From: Williamsia sp. 1138
GTDB taxonomy: Bacteria > Actinomycetota > Actinomycetes > Mycobacteriales > Mycobacteriaceae
Assembly: GCF_002095435.2 (NCBI RefSeq)
Contig: NZ_MJEJ02000036.1
Coordinates: 62,001-126,000 of the forward strand
Direction of reading: 5' to 3'
DNA: 64,000 nucleotides
The notes beneath the pieces are model-generated. The model did not search any database and had not been told where the DNA came from. It saw only the letters and a program-made list of their open reading frames with translations. Shown one piece after another: positions 1 to 9,132 of this stretch (position 1 is the first letter of the stretch; the number at the start of each line of letters is the position of its first letter). Position numbers and translations under genes: made by a program.

Positions 1-318
1 GGGCAGCACGGTTCGGAAGTCCCTGATGTCGTATCCGCCGTCACGAAGCGGGGAATCGTAGAAGGGCGGCAACCACAGGCAGTCGACGCCGAGCCACGAC
101 AGGTAATCGAGTTTGTCGGTGAGTCCACGGAGATCGCCGACGCCGTCATTGTTGGAATCGTTGAACGCTCGGACCAGAACCTCGTAGAAGACGGCCTTCT
201 TGAACCAGTCATTGTCGACCCGCAGCGGTTTCGCGTGGTCGAAGTCCTCCGATTGCGCCTCGACCAGATGGCCGTCGGCGGTGTGTTCGGCTTCGTCCTG
301 CGGGTTCTCCAACGGCAT
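1..318 (-). CDS. treS: Trehalose synthase (maltose alpha-D-glucosyltransferase), N-terminal part, cut by window edge
   Basis: This is the first ~106 residues of a GH13-family enzyme that interconverts maltose and trehalose in the cytoplasm; the rest lies beyond base 1. The visible sequence has the typical TreS start: an acidic leader, then [53 protein letters not shown]. These match the first strands of the alpha-amylase barrel and mycobacterial TreS as I recall it. I chose the ATG at 318 because GAGG lies five bases upstream. GTG and TTG codons further upstream in frame (to 357) are possible but have poorer ribosome sites. The gene reads away from the sdh operon's end, on the same strand. 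Confidence 0.9.
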   Translation of the reverse strand, partial: MPLENPQDEAEHTADGHLVEAQSEDFDHAKPLRVDNDWFKKAVFYEVLVRAFNDSNNDGVGDLRGLTDKLDYLSWLGVDCLWLPPFYDSPLRDGGYDIRDFRTVLP

Positions 319-432
319 GCGCACCTCGACTGTCGGCTCTACGGTGTACTCGGTCAACCCTACGTGCCCGGGACGTAGTTGGTCCTGCGGGCGCGAGTAC
401 CCAGTTCGAGCCGAAACTAACGCATCACTCCC

Positions 433-1179
433 TCAGCGTCGAAAGAGCTTGTCACCCAACCACACCAACGGGTCGTACTTACGATCCGCAACACGTTCCT
501 TCATCGGGATGAGGGCGTTGTCGGTGATCTTGATGTGCTCGGGACACACGTCGGTGCAGCATTTGGTGATGTTGCACATCCCCAGGCCGTGTTCCTCCTG
601 GGCAGATTTCCGACGTTCGGCGACGTCGAGTGGATGCATGTCCAACTCGGCCACCCGCATCAGGTACCGCGGGCCGGCAAAGGCTTCTTTGTTCTCCTCG
701 TGATCACGCACGACGTGGCAGGTGTCCTGGCACAGGAAACACTCGATGCACTTGCGGAACTCCTGCGACCGCTGCACGTCGACCTGCTTCATGCGGTACT
801 CCCCCGCCTTCAGCCCCTCGGGCGGCGTGAACGATTGGATCTCGCGGGCTTTCTGGTAATTGAAGGAGACGTCGGTGACGAGGTCCCGGATCACCGGGAA
901 CGTGCGCATCGGGGTGACCGTGATGACCTCGTCCTCGGTGAACGTGGACATCCGGGTCATGCACAGCAACTTGGGTCTGCCGTTCACCTCCGCCGAGCAC
1001 GAGCCGCATTTGCCTGCCTTGCAGTTCCATCGAACGGCAAGATCGGGCGTCTGGGTTGCCTGCAGTCGGTGGATGATGTCGAGGACGACTTCACCGTCGT
1101 TGGCCTGCACGGTGTAGTCCTGCAGATCGCCACCCTCGATGTCGCCGCGCCATACCCTGAACTTCGCGTCGTAGCCCAT
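433..1179 (-). CDS. sdhB: Succinate dehydrogenase iron-sulfur subunit (Sdh1 type)
   Basis: Electron-transfer subunit of a membrane succinate dehydrogenase (fumarate reductase family), 248 residues. Three cysteine clusters are visible: CKAGKCGSC plus a later Cys for the 2Fe-2S centre, CIECFLCQDTC, and CNITKCCTDVCP for the 4Fe-4S and 3Fe-4S centres. Length and sequence match M. tuberculosis Rv0247c as I recall it. The start MGYDAKFRVW at 1179 has AAGGAG seven bases upstream; a start at 1206 would overlap the flavoprotein gene and is less likely. It is the last gene of the operon, one base after the flavoprotein stop codon. Confidence 0.93.
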   Translation of the reverse strand: MGYDAKFRVWRGDIEGGDLQDYTVQANDGEVVLDIIHRLQATQTPDLAVRWNCKAGKCGSCSAEVNGRPKLLCMTRMSTFTEDEVITVTPMRTFPVIRDLVTDVSFNYQKAREIQSFTPPEGLKAGEYRMKQVDVQRSQEFRKCIECFLCQDTCHVVRDHEENKEAFAGPRYLMRVAELDMHPLDVAERRKSAQEEHGLGMCNITKCCTDVCPEHIKITDNALIPMKERVADRKYDPLVWLGDKLFRR

Positions 1180-1180
1180 C

Positions 1181-3109
1181 TCAGTTCTCCTTGGTCCCGC
1201 CGGCATCAGGGTGTCCTGCGATTTCCCCTGCTGTGTAGTACTTTTCGATTTCGGAGAAGTCGAAGAGTTCCAGCAACTCCGGACGCATCGGCGTCTGTTC
1301 CTCTTTGACCACGGTCACCTCGGGCACCGGCGAGTCGTCGCTTGCGTCCGCAGTGCAGACCAGCAGGGTGTTACGCCAGGACGAGTCCATTCCCGGGTGA
1401 TCGTCTCGGGTGTGACCGCCCCGGCTCTCGGTCCGCAGCAGCGCAGCCTTCGCCACGCACTCACAGACCAGGAGCATGTTCCGCAGGTCCACCGCGAGGT
1501 GCCAGCCGGGGTTGAACTGCCGGTGCCCCTCGACCTGCATGCCTGCAAGCCGGCCGCGGATACCTGCGAGCACCTCGATCGCCTCCTCGACCTCCTCGGC
1601 TTTGCGGATGATCCCCACGAGGTCGTTCATCGACTGTTGTAGATCCGTATGGAGGGTGTACGGGTTCTCCGCCTTGCCCTCGGCCGGCGGGTCGAACGGT
1701 GAGAGTGCGAACCTCGCGGCCCGCTCGATGTCCTCGGCTGCGACGTCAGGCCGCTTCTCCAGGCCCTCGACGTACGCGGCCGCACCCAGTCCGGCGCGGC
1801 GGCCGAACACCAGCAGATCCGACAACGAGTTGCCGCCCAACCGGTTTGAGCCATGCATGCCGCCCGAGCACTCCCCGGCCGCGAACAGTCCCGGAACTCG
1901 CGCGGCCGCGGTGTCCGGGTCGACCTCGATGCCGCCCATGACGTAGTGACAGGTGGGCCCGACCTCCATCGGTTCGGCGGTGATGTCGACGTCAGCAAGC
2001 TCTTTGAACTGATGGTGCATCGACGGCAGGCGGCGGATGATCTCGTCGGCGGGCATTCGCGAGGCGATGTCGAGGTAGACGCCGCCATGTTCGGTGCCGC
2101 GGCCGGCCTTGACCTCTTCGTTGATCGCCCGGGCGACCTCGTCGCGGGGAAGGAGATCCGGGGTCCGCCGCGCACTGTCGTTGTCCGCCAGCCACTTGTC
2201 CGCTTCTTCTTCGGTCTCTGCGTACTGGCCTTTGAAGACGGGCGGGATGTAGTCGAACATGAAGCGTTTGCCGTCGGTGTTCTTCAGGACCCCGCCGTCG
2301 CCGCGAACGCCCTCGGTGACGAGGATCCCCTTCACGCTGGGCGGCCAGACCATCCCGGTCGGATGGAATTGGATGAACTCCATGTTGATCAAACTCGCAC
2401 CGGCGCGCAGCGCCAGCGCATGGCCGTCCCCGGTGTACTCCCACGAGTTCGACGTCACCTTGAACGATTTGCCGATACCGCCGGTGGTCAGCACCACCGC
2501 CGGTGTCTCGAACAGCACAAAGCGGCCGGATTCGCGCCAGTAGCCGAAGGCGCCCGAGATCGCGTCGCCGTCCTTGAGCAGTTCGGTGATGGTGCATTCG
2601 GCGAACACCTTGATCCGAGCCTCGTAGTCTCCGGTGGCCGCAAAGTCTTCTTGCTGCAGCGCGACGATCCTCTGCTGCATCGTGCGAATCAGTTCCAGGC
2701 CGGTTCGGTCGCCGACGTGGGCGAGTCGGGCGTACGTGTGGCCACCGAAGTTGCGCTGCGCGATCCTGCCGTCCTCGGTCCGGTCGAACAGGGCGCCGTA
2801 GGTCTCCAGTTCCCAGACCCGGTCCGGGGCCTCCTTGGCGTGGAGCTCGGCCATGCGCCAGTTGTTGAGGAACTTGCCGCCGCGCATGGTGTCTTTGAAG
2901 TGGGTCTGCCAGTTGTCCTTGGAGTTCGCATTGCCCATCGATGCCGCGCAACCACCCTCGGCCATCACGGTGTGCGCCTTACCGAACAGCGACTTGCACA
3001 CCACCGCCACCGAGTGACCGCGTTCCCTGGCCTCGATCACCGCGCGTAAGCCGGCCCCGCCGGCCCCGATCACGACGACGTCGTACCGGTGGCGTTCGAC
3101 TTCGGTCAT
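1181..3109 (-). CDS. sdhA: Succinate dehydrogenase flavoprotein subunit (Sdh1 type)
   Basis: Catalytic FAD subunit, 642 residues, oxidising succinate to fumarate (or the reverse) at the inner face of the membrane. It shows the N-terminal Rossmann motif VVIGAGGAGLRA, the HTVMAEGG segment where the family links FAD to histidine, and HGSNRLGGNSLSDLLVFGRR near the substrate and FAD site. The length fits Rv0248c. GAGGAG lies eleven bases before the ATG. It sits between the anchor gene and the iron-sulfur gene in one transcription unit. Confidence 0.95.
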   Translation of the reverse strand: MTEVERHRYDVVVIGAGGAGLRAVIEARERGHSVAVVCKSLFGKAHTVMAEGGCAASMGNANSKDNWQTHFKDTMRGGKFLNNWRMAELHAKEAPDRVWELETYGALFDRTEDGRIAQRNFGGHTYARLAHVGDRTGLELIRTMQQRIVALQQEDFAATGDYEARIKVFAECTITELLKDGDAISGAFGYWRESGRFVLFETPAVVLTTGGIGKSFKVTSNSWEYTGDGHALALRAGASLINMEFIQFHPTGMVWPPSVKGILVTEGVRGDGGVLKNTDGKRFMFDYIPPVFKGQYAETEEEADKWLADNDSARRTPDLLPRDEVARAINEEVKAGRGTEHGGVYLDIASRMPADEIIRRLPSMHHQFKELADVDITAEPMEVGPTCHYVMGGIEVDPDTAAARVPGLFAAGECSGGMHGSNRLGGNSLSDLLVFGRRAGLGAAAYVEGLEKRPDVAAEDIERAARFALSPFDPPAEGKAENPYTLHTDLQQSMNDLVGIIRKAEEVEEAIEVLAGIRGRLAGMQVEGHRQFNPGWHLAVDLRNMLLVCECVAKAALLRTESRGGHTRDDHPGMDSSWRNTLLVCTADASDDSPVPEVTVVKEEQTPMRPELLELFDFSEIEKYYTAGEIAGHPDAGGTKEN

Positions 3110-3174
3110 ATGTTGATCGACTCCTCGCAGATAGCAATGAATTCAGCAGCGCAGCAGGACTTCCGGAATGTTCG

Positions 3175-3999
3175 TCAACCGATGAACCGCAGGTCGGAGA
3201 TGGTCCCGCTGGACACCATCATGATGTAGAAATCTGTGAGCACCAGGGTGCCCAGGGTGATCCATGCGTACTGCATGTGCCGGGCGTTCAGCTTGGACAC
3301 CTGCGTCCAGATCCGATAGCGAATGGGGTGCGCCGAGAAGTGTTTGAGGCGGCCACCGGTGACGTGACGGCAGGAGTGGCACGAGATGGTGTAAACCCAC
3401 AGCAAGATCACGTTGCCGATCAGGATCACGTTCCCGAGCCCGATTCCGAACCCGCCCCCCTTGGCATGGAAGGCCGTCAGTGCGTCGTAGGTGTTGATCA
3501 GGGACACGATGACGGCGGCGTAGAAGAAGTAGCGGTGCGCATTCTGGATGATGAGCGGCAGCTTGGTCTCACCGGAGTACTTGCTGTGCGGCTCGGCGAC
3601 GGCGCAGGCCGGAGGGGAGAACCAGAACGAGCGGTAGTAGGCCTTGCGGTAGTAGTAGCAGGTCAGCCGGAACCCCAGTAGGAACGGCAGGACCACGAAC
3701 CCGAGCGGGATGATCATCGGCAGTTCCGGAAAGGGCGTACCGAAGTGGCTGGACCCGGGGACGCAGGACTCGCTCAGACAGGGTGAGTAGAACGGCGTCA
3801 GGTAGTGGTAGTCCTCGACCCAATAGGCGGTTCGGACAAAGGATCTCACTGTCGCGTAGATCACGAAGGCGGATAGACCCACCGCGGTCAGCAGCGGCGA
3901 CAACCACCAGCGGTCCTCACGCAGTGTGCGTACGAGTATTCGTGCTCTGCCGGGTGAGAAGACCCCGGTTTTCTCCCGCTCAGTTGCGGGGGCGCTCAC
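3175..3999 (-). CDS. Succinate dehydrogenase membrane anchor subunit (Rv0249c-like)
   Basis: Integral membrane protein of 274 residues with about five hydrophobic helices; it should hold the quinone site and heme of the complex. Length and content match Rv0249c, the long single anchor of Sdh1, rather than the separate small SdhC and SdhD of Sdh2. The start is a GTG that overlaps the stop of the preceding small gene (GTGA), so translation is probably coupled. Histidines inside helices are candidate heme ligands, but I cannot assign them from sequence alone. Confidence 0.88.
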   Translation of the reverse strand: MSAPATEREKTGVFSPGRARILVRTLREDRWWLSPLLTAVGLSAFVIYATVRSFVRTAYWVEDYHYLTPFYSPCLSESCVPGSSHFGTPFPELPMIIPLGFVVLPFLLGFRLTCYYYRKAYYRSFWFSPPACAVAEPHSKYSGETKLPLIIQNAHRYFFYAAVIVSLINTYDALTAFHAKGGGFGIGLGNVILIGNVILLWVYTISCHSCRHVTGGRLKHFSAHPIRYRIWTQVSKLNARHMQYAWITLGTLVLTDFYIMMVSSGTISDLRFIG

Positions 4000-4289
4000 T
4001 TCGTCCGCTCACGCGAGTGGAACCCCAACCCCTCATCCTGCGCGCCGAGCCACGCGGACTCGTCGGACTTGCTGTCGGGGACATAGACGACGTCATTCTT
4101 GTTCACCGGCGGGCGCATCAGCGGGGGCGGCGACTTCTCGAAGTCGTGCAGATCGATCTCGAGGCGGTCGAGATCGTTGGTCATGCGTCGCACGGAGTCG
4201 ACGTCCCCATACTGCAACTTCAGTGCGACGATGTGGTGCCGCAGAGCTCCGATGCTGCGATGGAGTTCGTTCATTCCGGCAGATGCCAT
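3996..4289 (-). CDS. Small conserved protein at head of sdh operon (Rv0250c-like)
   Basis: A 97-residue soluble protein of unknown function. Its length and position, directly before the anchor gene, match Rv0250c in M. tuberculosis. It has no recognisable domain; the N-terminal half is likely helical (MNELHRSIGALRHHIVALKL) and the C-terminal half is polar. The ATG at 4289 has GGAGG seven bases upstream, which rules out the longer reading from 4319. Its 3' end overlaps the anchor gene by four bases. A role in assembly or control of Sdh1 is inference from context only. Confidence 0.8.
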   Translation of the reverse strand: MASAGMNELHRSIGALRHHIVALKLQYGDVDSVRRMTNDLDRLEIDLHDFEKSPPPLMRPPVNKNDVVYVPDSKSDESAWLGAQDEGLGFHSRERTK

Positions 4290-4346
4290 GGCGTTACCTC
4301 CGAGGGCTATGTGACTCACACCACATTACTGCTCGGGTCACCTCAG

Positions 4347-5618
4347 TCAACGGTTTTCACCGAACGTGTCGCCCAGCGCGGCCGCCTTGGCGCGCAGAAC
4401 CGCGCTCTCCCTTTGGTTTCCGGCCATCTCGGCCGCCACCAAGAACTCCGCGTGTGCCTCCGTGTCGCGATGCAACCGGGCCAGCAGCTCGCCCCGGACC
4501 GCCGGCAGCAGATGGGAACGCGACAAAGCACCCGTAGCGACCAGCTCATCCACGATGCCCAACGCGGGTTCCGGCCCGGATGCCATCGATACCGCTACAG
4601 CGCGATTGAGGTCGACCACAGGCGACGGCGCGATCCGGCCCAGCGCCTCGTAGAGGATCACGATGCGCTGCCAATCAGTGTCCTGCGCGGTCGGCGCGGT
4701 GGCGTGACACTGGGCGAGTGCAGCCTGCAGGCCGTACGGGCCTCTCCCCCGCCCACAGTCGTCGGCGCGGGCCAGGGCCTGCACACCGCGGCGGATCTGC
4801 GCCTGATCCCAGCGGCTCCGATCCTGATCGGACAGCAGGATCGGGGTCCCGTCCTTGGTGGTCCGGGCACCGAATCGTGATGCCTGAAACTCCATCAACG
4901 CGACCAGCGCATGCACCTCCGGCTCGTCCGGCACGAGCCCGGTCAGGATCTTGCCGAGCCTGAGCGCCTCGGTACACAGTTCGGATCGGATCCAGCGATC
5001 CCCCGACGACGCCGAATAGCCCTCATTGAAGATGAGGTAGAGAACGGTGAGCACTGCCGACAGGCGCTGGGGATACTCCTCGCGAGGCGGTACCTCGAAG
5101 GGCACGTCTGCCGCTTTGAGGGTTTTCTTCGCGCGCACGATCCGCTGCTGGATCGTCGCCGTCGAGGTCAGGAACGCCTGTGCGATCTCATCGGTGGTCA
5201 AGCCTCCGACGACCCGCAGCGTGAGAGCGATCTGCCCCTCGCGGGCCAGCACCGGATGCGCCGAGACGAACACCAGGCGCAGCACGTCGTCGTCGATGTG
5301 GTCGGGATCCCAACCGGGGTCGGCATCCGGCCGCGTTTCGAGGTCACGGGCGATGGCGACGTACTTCTCCTCCATCCGTTCCTGACGGCGCCACCCATCG
5401 ATCGCCCGGCGCTTGGCCACGGTGGTGAGCCAGGCGCCCGGATTACGCGGGACGCCTGACTCCACCCAGGATGACAGTGCTTCCACCAGCGCTTCTTGCG
5501 CGAGGTCTTCGGCGCGGCCCACATCGCCGACCATCCGGGTCAGCGTGGCGATGATCTTGGCGGCTTCGATCCGCCAGACCGCGTCGACGGTCCGGCTGAT
5601 CGCTTCCGGTCCGCTCAC
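4347..5618 (-). CDS. ECF42-type RNA polymerase sigma factor with C-terminal TPR-like extension
   Basis: A 423-residue extracytoplasmic-function sigma factor. Residues ~10-80 form region 2 (AEDLAQEALVEALSSW, then the WLTTVAKRRAIDGWRR part that meets the -10 element). Residues ~125-180 form region 4 (LTTDEIAQAFLTSTATIQQR). About 230 further residues are helical and typical of the ECF42 group. The start is the GTG at 5618 with GAGG five bases upstream; the in-frame reading up to 5840 is out-of-frame translation of the neighbouring gene. It lies seven bases after a YCII/DGPF gene, the classic partner of this sigma group, whose signal is not generally known. No anti-sigma gene is visible. Confidence 0.9.
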   Translation of the reverse strand: MSGPEAISRTVDAVWRIEAAKIIATLTRMVGDVGRAEDLAQEALVEALSSWVESGVPRNPGAWLTTVAKRRAIDGWRRQERMEEKYVAIARDLETRPDADPGWDPDHIDDDVLRLVFVSAHPVLAREGQIALTLRVVGGLTTDEIAQAFLTSTATIQQRIVRAKKTLKAADVPFEVPPREEYPQRLSAVLTVLYLIFNEGYSASSGDRWIRSELCTEALRLGKILTGLVPDEPEVHALVALMEFQASRFGARTTKDGTPILLSDQDRSRWDQAQIRRGVQALARADDCGRGRGPYGLQAALAQCHATAPTAQDTDWQRIVILYEALGRIAPSPVVDLNRAVAVSMASGPEPALGIVDELVATGALSRSHLLPAVRGELLARLHRDTEAHAEFLVAAEMAGNQRESAVLRAKAAALGDTFGENR

Positions 5619-5625
5619 CGGCGCC

Positions 5626-6051
5626 TCAGTTGGACGTGCGGTTGGCCTGCTCCTCGCGCCACTGCTCTTCTTTCTGAATCCACTCGTTGTCCTGGGGGAA
5701 ATCCTCGGGGCCGGCAACCCGGCGCACCTCGAGCTTGCTGCCCGGACCCAGCGGGCAGCGCGACGCCCACTGCGCGGCCTCTTCCTTGCTCGACACCTCG
5801 AGCATCCAGAATCCGCTGAACAATTCCTTTGCTTCCGCATACGGGCCGTCGGTCACCACCGGCGGGTCTGACTCGAAGTCGACGACGAATCCCTCCGAGG
5901 CGTCGGCCAGTCCCTCGCCGGCCAGCAGCACGCCTGCCTTCATCAGTGACTCGTTGTACGCCCCCATCGCGGCGATGATCTCGTCGAACGGGATCTCTTT
6001 GCTGGCGTCGATGGCTTCTTGCGAGTCCCGCATGATCAGCATGTATCGCAT
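5626..6051 (-). CDS. YCII/DGPF-domain protein, partner of the ECF42 sigma factor
   Basis: A 141-residue cytoplasmic protein of the YCII-related family, with the DGPYAEAKE motif (the DGPF-type signature) near residue 70 and an MRYMLIMRDS start. Such proteins are encoded next to ECF42 sigma factors in many actinobacteria and are among their targets; their biochemical role is unresolved. The start at 6051 has GGAG six bases upstream; an upstream in-frame ATG at 6138 has no such site. The sigma gene follows after seven bases, so the pair should be one transcript. Confidence 0.9.
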   Translation of the reverse strand: MRYMLIMRDSQEAIDASKEIPFDEIIAAMGAYNESLMKAGVLLAGEGLADASEGFVVDFESDPPVVTDGPYAEAKELFSGFWMLEVSSKEEAAQWASRCPLGPGSKLEVRRVAGPEDFPQDNEWIQKEEQWREEQANRTSN

Positions 6052-6166
6052 GGTCTTCTCCTCATTCGTTAGGTGTTGTCGAGGCCGGCGTTTGTGGTCC
6101 TCACCCATTCGTCGAACGAGCATCGCCCAGATCGACACCTCTTTCGAAAAAACTCTTCAGGTGCCG

Positions 6167-8911
6167 TCAGTGGGCGGCTTCATCCCACGATCTGCCGTAG
6201 CCGATAGAGACATCAAGAGGCACCGACAGTTCGATCGCACCGCCCATCTTGGCTCGCACGAGCGCCTCGAGGCGCTCCTGCTCACCGGTGGCCACCTCGA
6301 AGACGAGTTCGTCGTGCACCTGCAGCAGCATGCGCGACGACAGCTTCTCCTCGGCCAGCGACCGCTGGACGTCGATCATCGCGACCTTGATGATGTCGGC
6401 GGCGGTGCCCTGGATGGGCGCGTTGAGGGCGGCCCGCTCGGCGACATCGCGGCGCTGCCGGTTGTCACTGTTGAGATCGGGGAGGTAACGGCGACGCCCG
6501 AACAGGGTCGAGGTGTACTCGTTGCGGCGCGCTTCCTCGACTGTCTCCCGCAGGTAATCGCGCACCCCACCGAAACGGGTGAAGTACGCCTCCATCTGCT
6601 CTTTGGCCTCACCGGTACTGATCTTGAGCTGGGCAGACAGCCCGAACGCGCTCAGGCCATAGGCGAGGCCATAGCTCATCGCCTTCACGCGGCGACGCAT
6701 GTCGGGGGTGACCTCTTCGATCGGTACGCCGAACGCCCGCGACCCGACGAAGCTGTGCAGGTCTTCGCCGGTGTTGAAAGCCTCGATCAGCCCCTCGTCC
6801 TTTGACAGGTGCGCCATGATGCGCATCTCGATCTGGCTGTAGTCGGCGGTCATCAGTGATTCGTATCCGTCGGCGACGACGAATCCCTGCCGGATCTGAC
6901 GTCCGGCATCGGTGCGGACCGGGATGTTCTGCAGGTTCGGTTCGGTCGACGAGAGCCGCCCGGTGGCCGCCACGGTCTGATTGAACGTCGTGTGGATCCG
7001 GGCGTCGTCGGCGACCGTTTTGAGCAGACCGGCGACGGTGACCTTGAGCCGCGTGGCGTCACGGTGCGCGAGCATGTGCTCGAGGAACGGATGTCCGGTC
7101 TTCTCGAACAGCCCGGCCAAGGCGTCGGCGTCGGTGGTGTAGCCGGTCTTGGTCTTCTTGGTCTTCGGCATCTCGAGCTCGTCGAAGAGCACCACCTGCA
7201 GCTGCTTCGGCGAGCCCAGGTTGATCTGCTTACCGATCACCTCGTAGGCGAGTTCGGCCGATTCCCGGACACGAGCAGCAAACCCCGACTCGAGGTCTTC
7301 CAGATGCGGGACATCGATGCCGATACCGGCCGCCTCGAGTTCGGCCAGCACGAACAGCAGCGGCAGTTCCATGTCGGTCAGGAGCGAGCCCGAATCGATC
7401 TTGGCCAGTTCCTCATCGAAGCGATCGGCCAGTTCGGCCACGGCCTGCGCCTGCAGCATCGCCTGATCGGCCGCCGCCTGAACACCGGAATCCTCGTCGA
7501 GCAGCGACATCTGTCCGTCGTCGGTGACGGCGTCGGCGCGCAGTTCCCGGCGCAGGTATCGCAACGCGAGATCATCGAGATTGAACGACCGTTGACCAGG
7601 CAGGATGAGATAGGCCGCCAGCGTGGTGTCGCTGGTGACGCCGCCGAGCTTCCAACCCCGACCCCGCAACGCGTGAAATGCCCACTTGGCCTCGTGGATC
7701 GCCTTCGGGACGTCGGCATCGGCCAGCCAATCCGCGAGGGCCGTCTCGTCTTCAGGGCCGATCTCTGCGGGATCGAGATAGCCCGACTCCCCGTCGGCCG
7801 CCGCGATCGCGATGCCGGTGACGTCCGAGCCGTAGACCTGTCGCGGCCCCAGAATCGTCAGTCCGCTGCGACCGGTCCCCGGTGCAGCATGCGCGGCCAG
7901 CCAGGCGGACACCTCGCCGGCGCCGAGCATGCTGCCCCGGAGATCGAATCCGGATTCGGCCTCGGGCGCGGCCGAGGTCAGGGTGGTGAACAGCCGGTCG
8001 CGCAGCACCCGGAACTCGAGGTCGTCGAACAGCTGGTGGATCTTGTCGCGGTCCCAGGGGGCCAATGCGAGCTCATCCGGTTGTAACGGCAGGTCCATGT
8101 CGCGCACGAGTTCGGTCAGTTGGCGGTTCATCTGAACACTGGCGATATGGGCGCGAAACGCTTCTCCCACTTTGCCTTTGACCTTGTCCGCGTTGTCGAC
8201 CAGCCCCGAGAGGGACCCGTATTCGCGGATCCACTTGGTCGCCGTCTTCTCCCCGACCCCAGGAATTCCTGGGAGGTTGTCGGAGGGGTCGCCACGCAGG
8301 GCGGCAAAATCGGGATACTGGGCCGGGGTCAGCCCGTACTTTGTCTCGACGGCCTCCGGAGTGAACCGGGTGAGCTCGGAGACACCCTTCTTCGGATAGA
8401 GCACCGTGACGTTGTCGCTCACGAGTTGAAGCGAGTCCCGGTCGCCCGTGACCACCAGCACCCGGAACCCCTGTTCCTCCGCGCGCGTGGTCAGCGTGGC
8501 GATGATGTCGTCGGCCTCGTAGCCCTCGCGGAAGAGCACCGGAATCCCCATCGCGCCCAACACATCTTTGGTCAGGTCGACCTGGCCACGGAACTCATCC
8601 GGGGCCGAGCTGCGCTGCGCCTTGTACTCCGGGAACACCTCGGCGCGGAAGGTCTGGCGTGACACGTCGAACGCCGCAGCGATGTGCGACGGGTTCTCGT
8701 CGCGCAGCAAGTTGATCAGCATCGAGGTGAATCCGTACACCGCGTTGGTGGTCTGCCCCGACGCCGTCTTGAAATTTTCGGCAGGGAGGGCGAAGAACGC
8801 CCTGAACGCCAGCGAGTGCCCATCGAGCAGCATCAGCGTCGGCGGCTCGGCCGCTTTCGTCGAGGACTTCGCCGTGGAACGGCCGGGCTGACTTGTCTGC
8901 GCAGGACTCAC
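6167..8911 (-). CDS. polA: DNA polymerase I
   Basis: A 914-residue family A DNA polymerase for Okazaki-fragment processing and gap repair. The first ~290 residues are the 5' nuclease (LMLLDGHSLAFRAFFAL, GIPGVGEKTATKW). The middle ~200 residues correspond to the 3'-5' exonuclease fold but look degenerate, as in mycobacterial PolA. The C-terminal ~400 residues are the polymerase, with TADYSQIEMRIMAHLS (motif A), motif B around RRRVKAMSYGLAYGLS, and QVHDELVFE (motif C). I chose the GTG at 8911 because conservation begins soon after it; a start at 9010 would add an unlikely leader. It is divergent from the livH operon across ~220 bases. Confidence 0.96.
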   Translation of the reverse strand: MSPAQTSQPGRSTAKSSTKAAEPPTLMLLDGHSLAFRAFFALPAENFKTASGQTTNAVYGFTSMLINLLRDENPSHIAAAFDVSRQTFRAEVFPEYKAQRSSAPDEFRGQVDLTKDVLGAMGIPVLFREGYEADDIIATLTTRAEEQGFRVLVVTGDRDSLQLVSDNVTVLYPKKGVSELTRFTPEAVETKYGLTPAQYPDFAALRGDPSDNLPGIPGVGEKTATKWIREYGSLSGLVDNADKVKGKVGEAFRAHIASVQMNRQLTELVRDMDLPLQPDELALAPWDRDKIHQLFDDLEFRVLRDRLFTTLTSAAPEAESGFDLRGSMLGAGEVSAWLAAHAAPGTGRSGLTILGPRQVYGSDVTGIAIAAADGESGYLDPAEIGPEDETALADWLADADVPKAIHEAKWAFHALRGRGWKLGGVTSDTTLAAYLILPGQRSFNLDDLALRYLRRELRADAVTDDGQMSLLDEDSGVQAAADQAMLQAQAVAELADRFDEELAKIDSGSLLTDMELPLLFVLAELEAAGIGIDVPHLEDLESGFAARVRESAELAYEVIGKQINLGSPKQLQVVLFDELEMPKTKKTKTGYTTDADALAGLFEKTGHPFLEHMLAHRDATRLKVTVAGLLKTVADDARIHTTFNQTVAATGRLSSTEPNLQNIPVRTDAGRQIRQGFVVADGYESLMTADYSQIEMRIMAHLSKDEGLIEAFNTGEDLHSFVGSRAFGVPIEEVTPDMRRRVKAMSYGLAYGLSAFGLSAQLKISTGEAKEQMEAYFTRFGGVRDYLRETVEEARRNEYTSTLFGRRRYLPDLNSDNRQRRDVAERAALNAPIQGTAADIIKVAMIDVQRSLAEEKLSSRMLLQVHDELVFEVATGEQERLEALVRAKMGGAIELSVPLDVSIGYGRSWDEAAH

Positions 8912-9132
8912 GGTCCCAAGTGTATGGAGCGGGGGTGACAGGCCCGCCGGTACGGCCCAAAACGTTGAAATCGCACAGCGTTTTTCGAGGTCACAGGTCT
9001 GGTAACTCAACAGTAACTGGGCGGAAACTTAGAAAGCCTGCCGAGTGCGGTTGCGGGTTATAGAGTCCGCCAAGACGACTTTTGATGTCCGGCACACCGC
9101 CGGGCGATGACCACCTTCGGGAGGATTCAAGC

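Noticed and set aside
1853-3049. 398-residue open frame on the plus strand
   Set aside because: Antisense to the succinate dehydrogenase flavoprotein gene; typical high-GC mirror frame.
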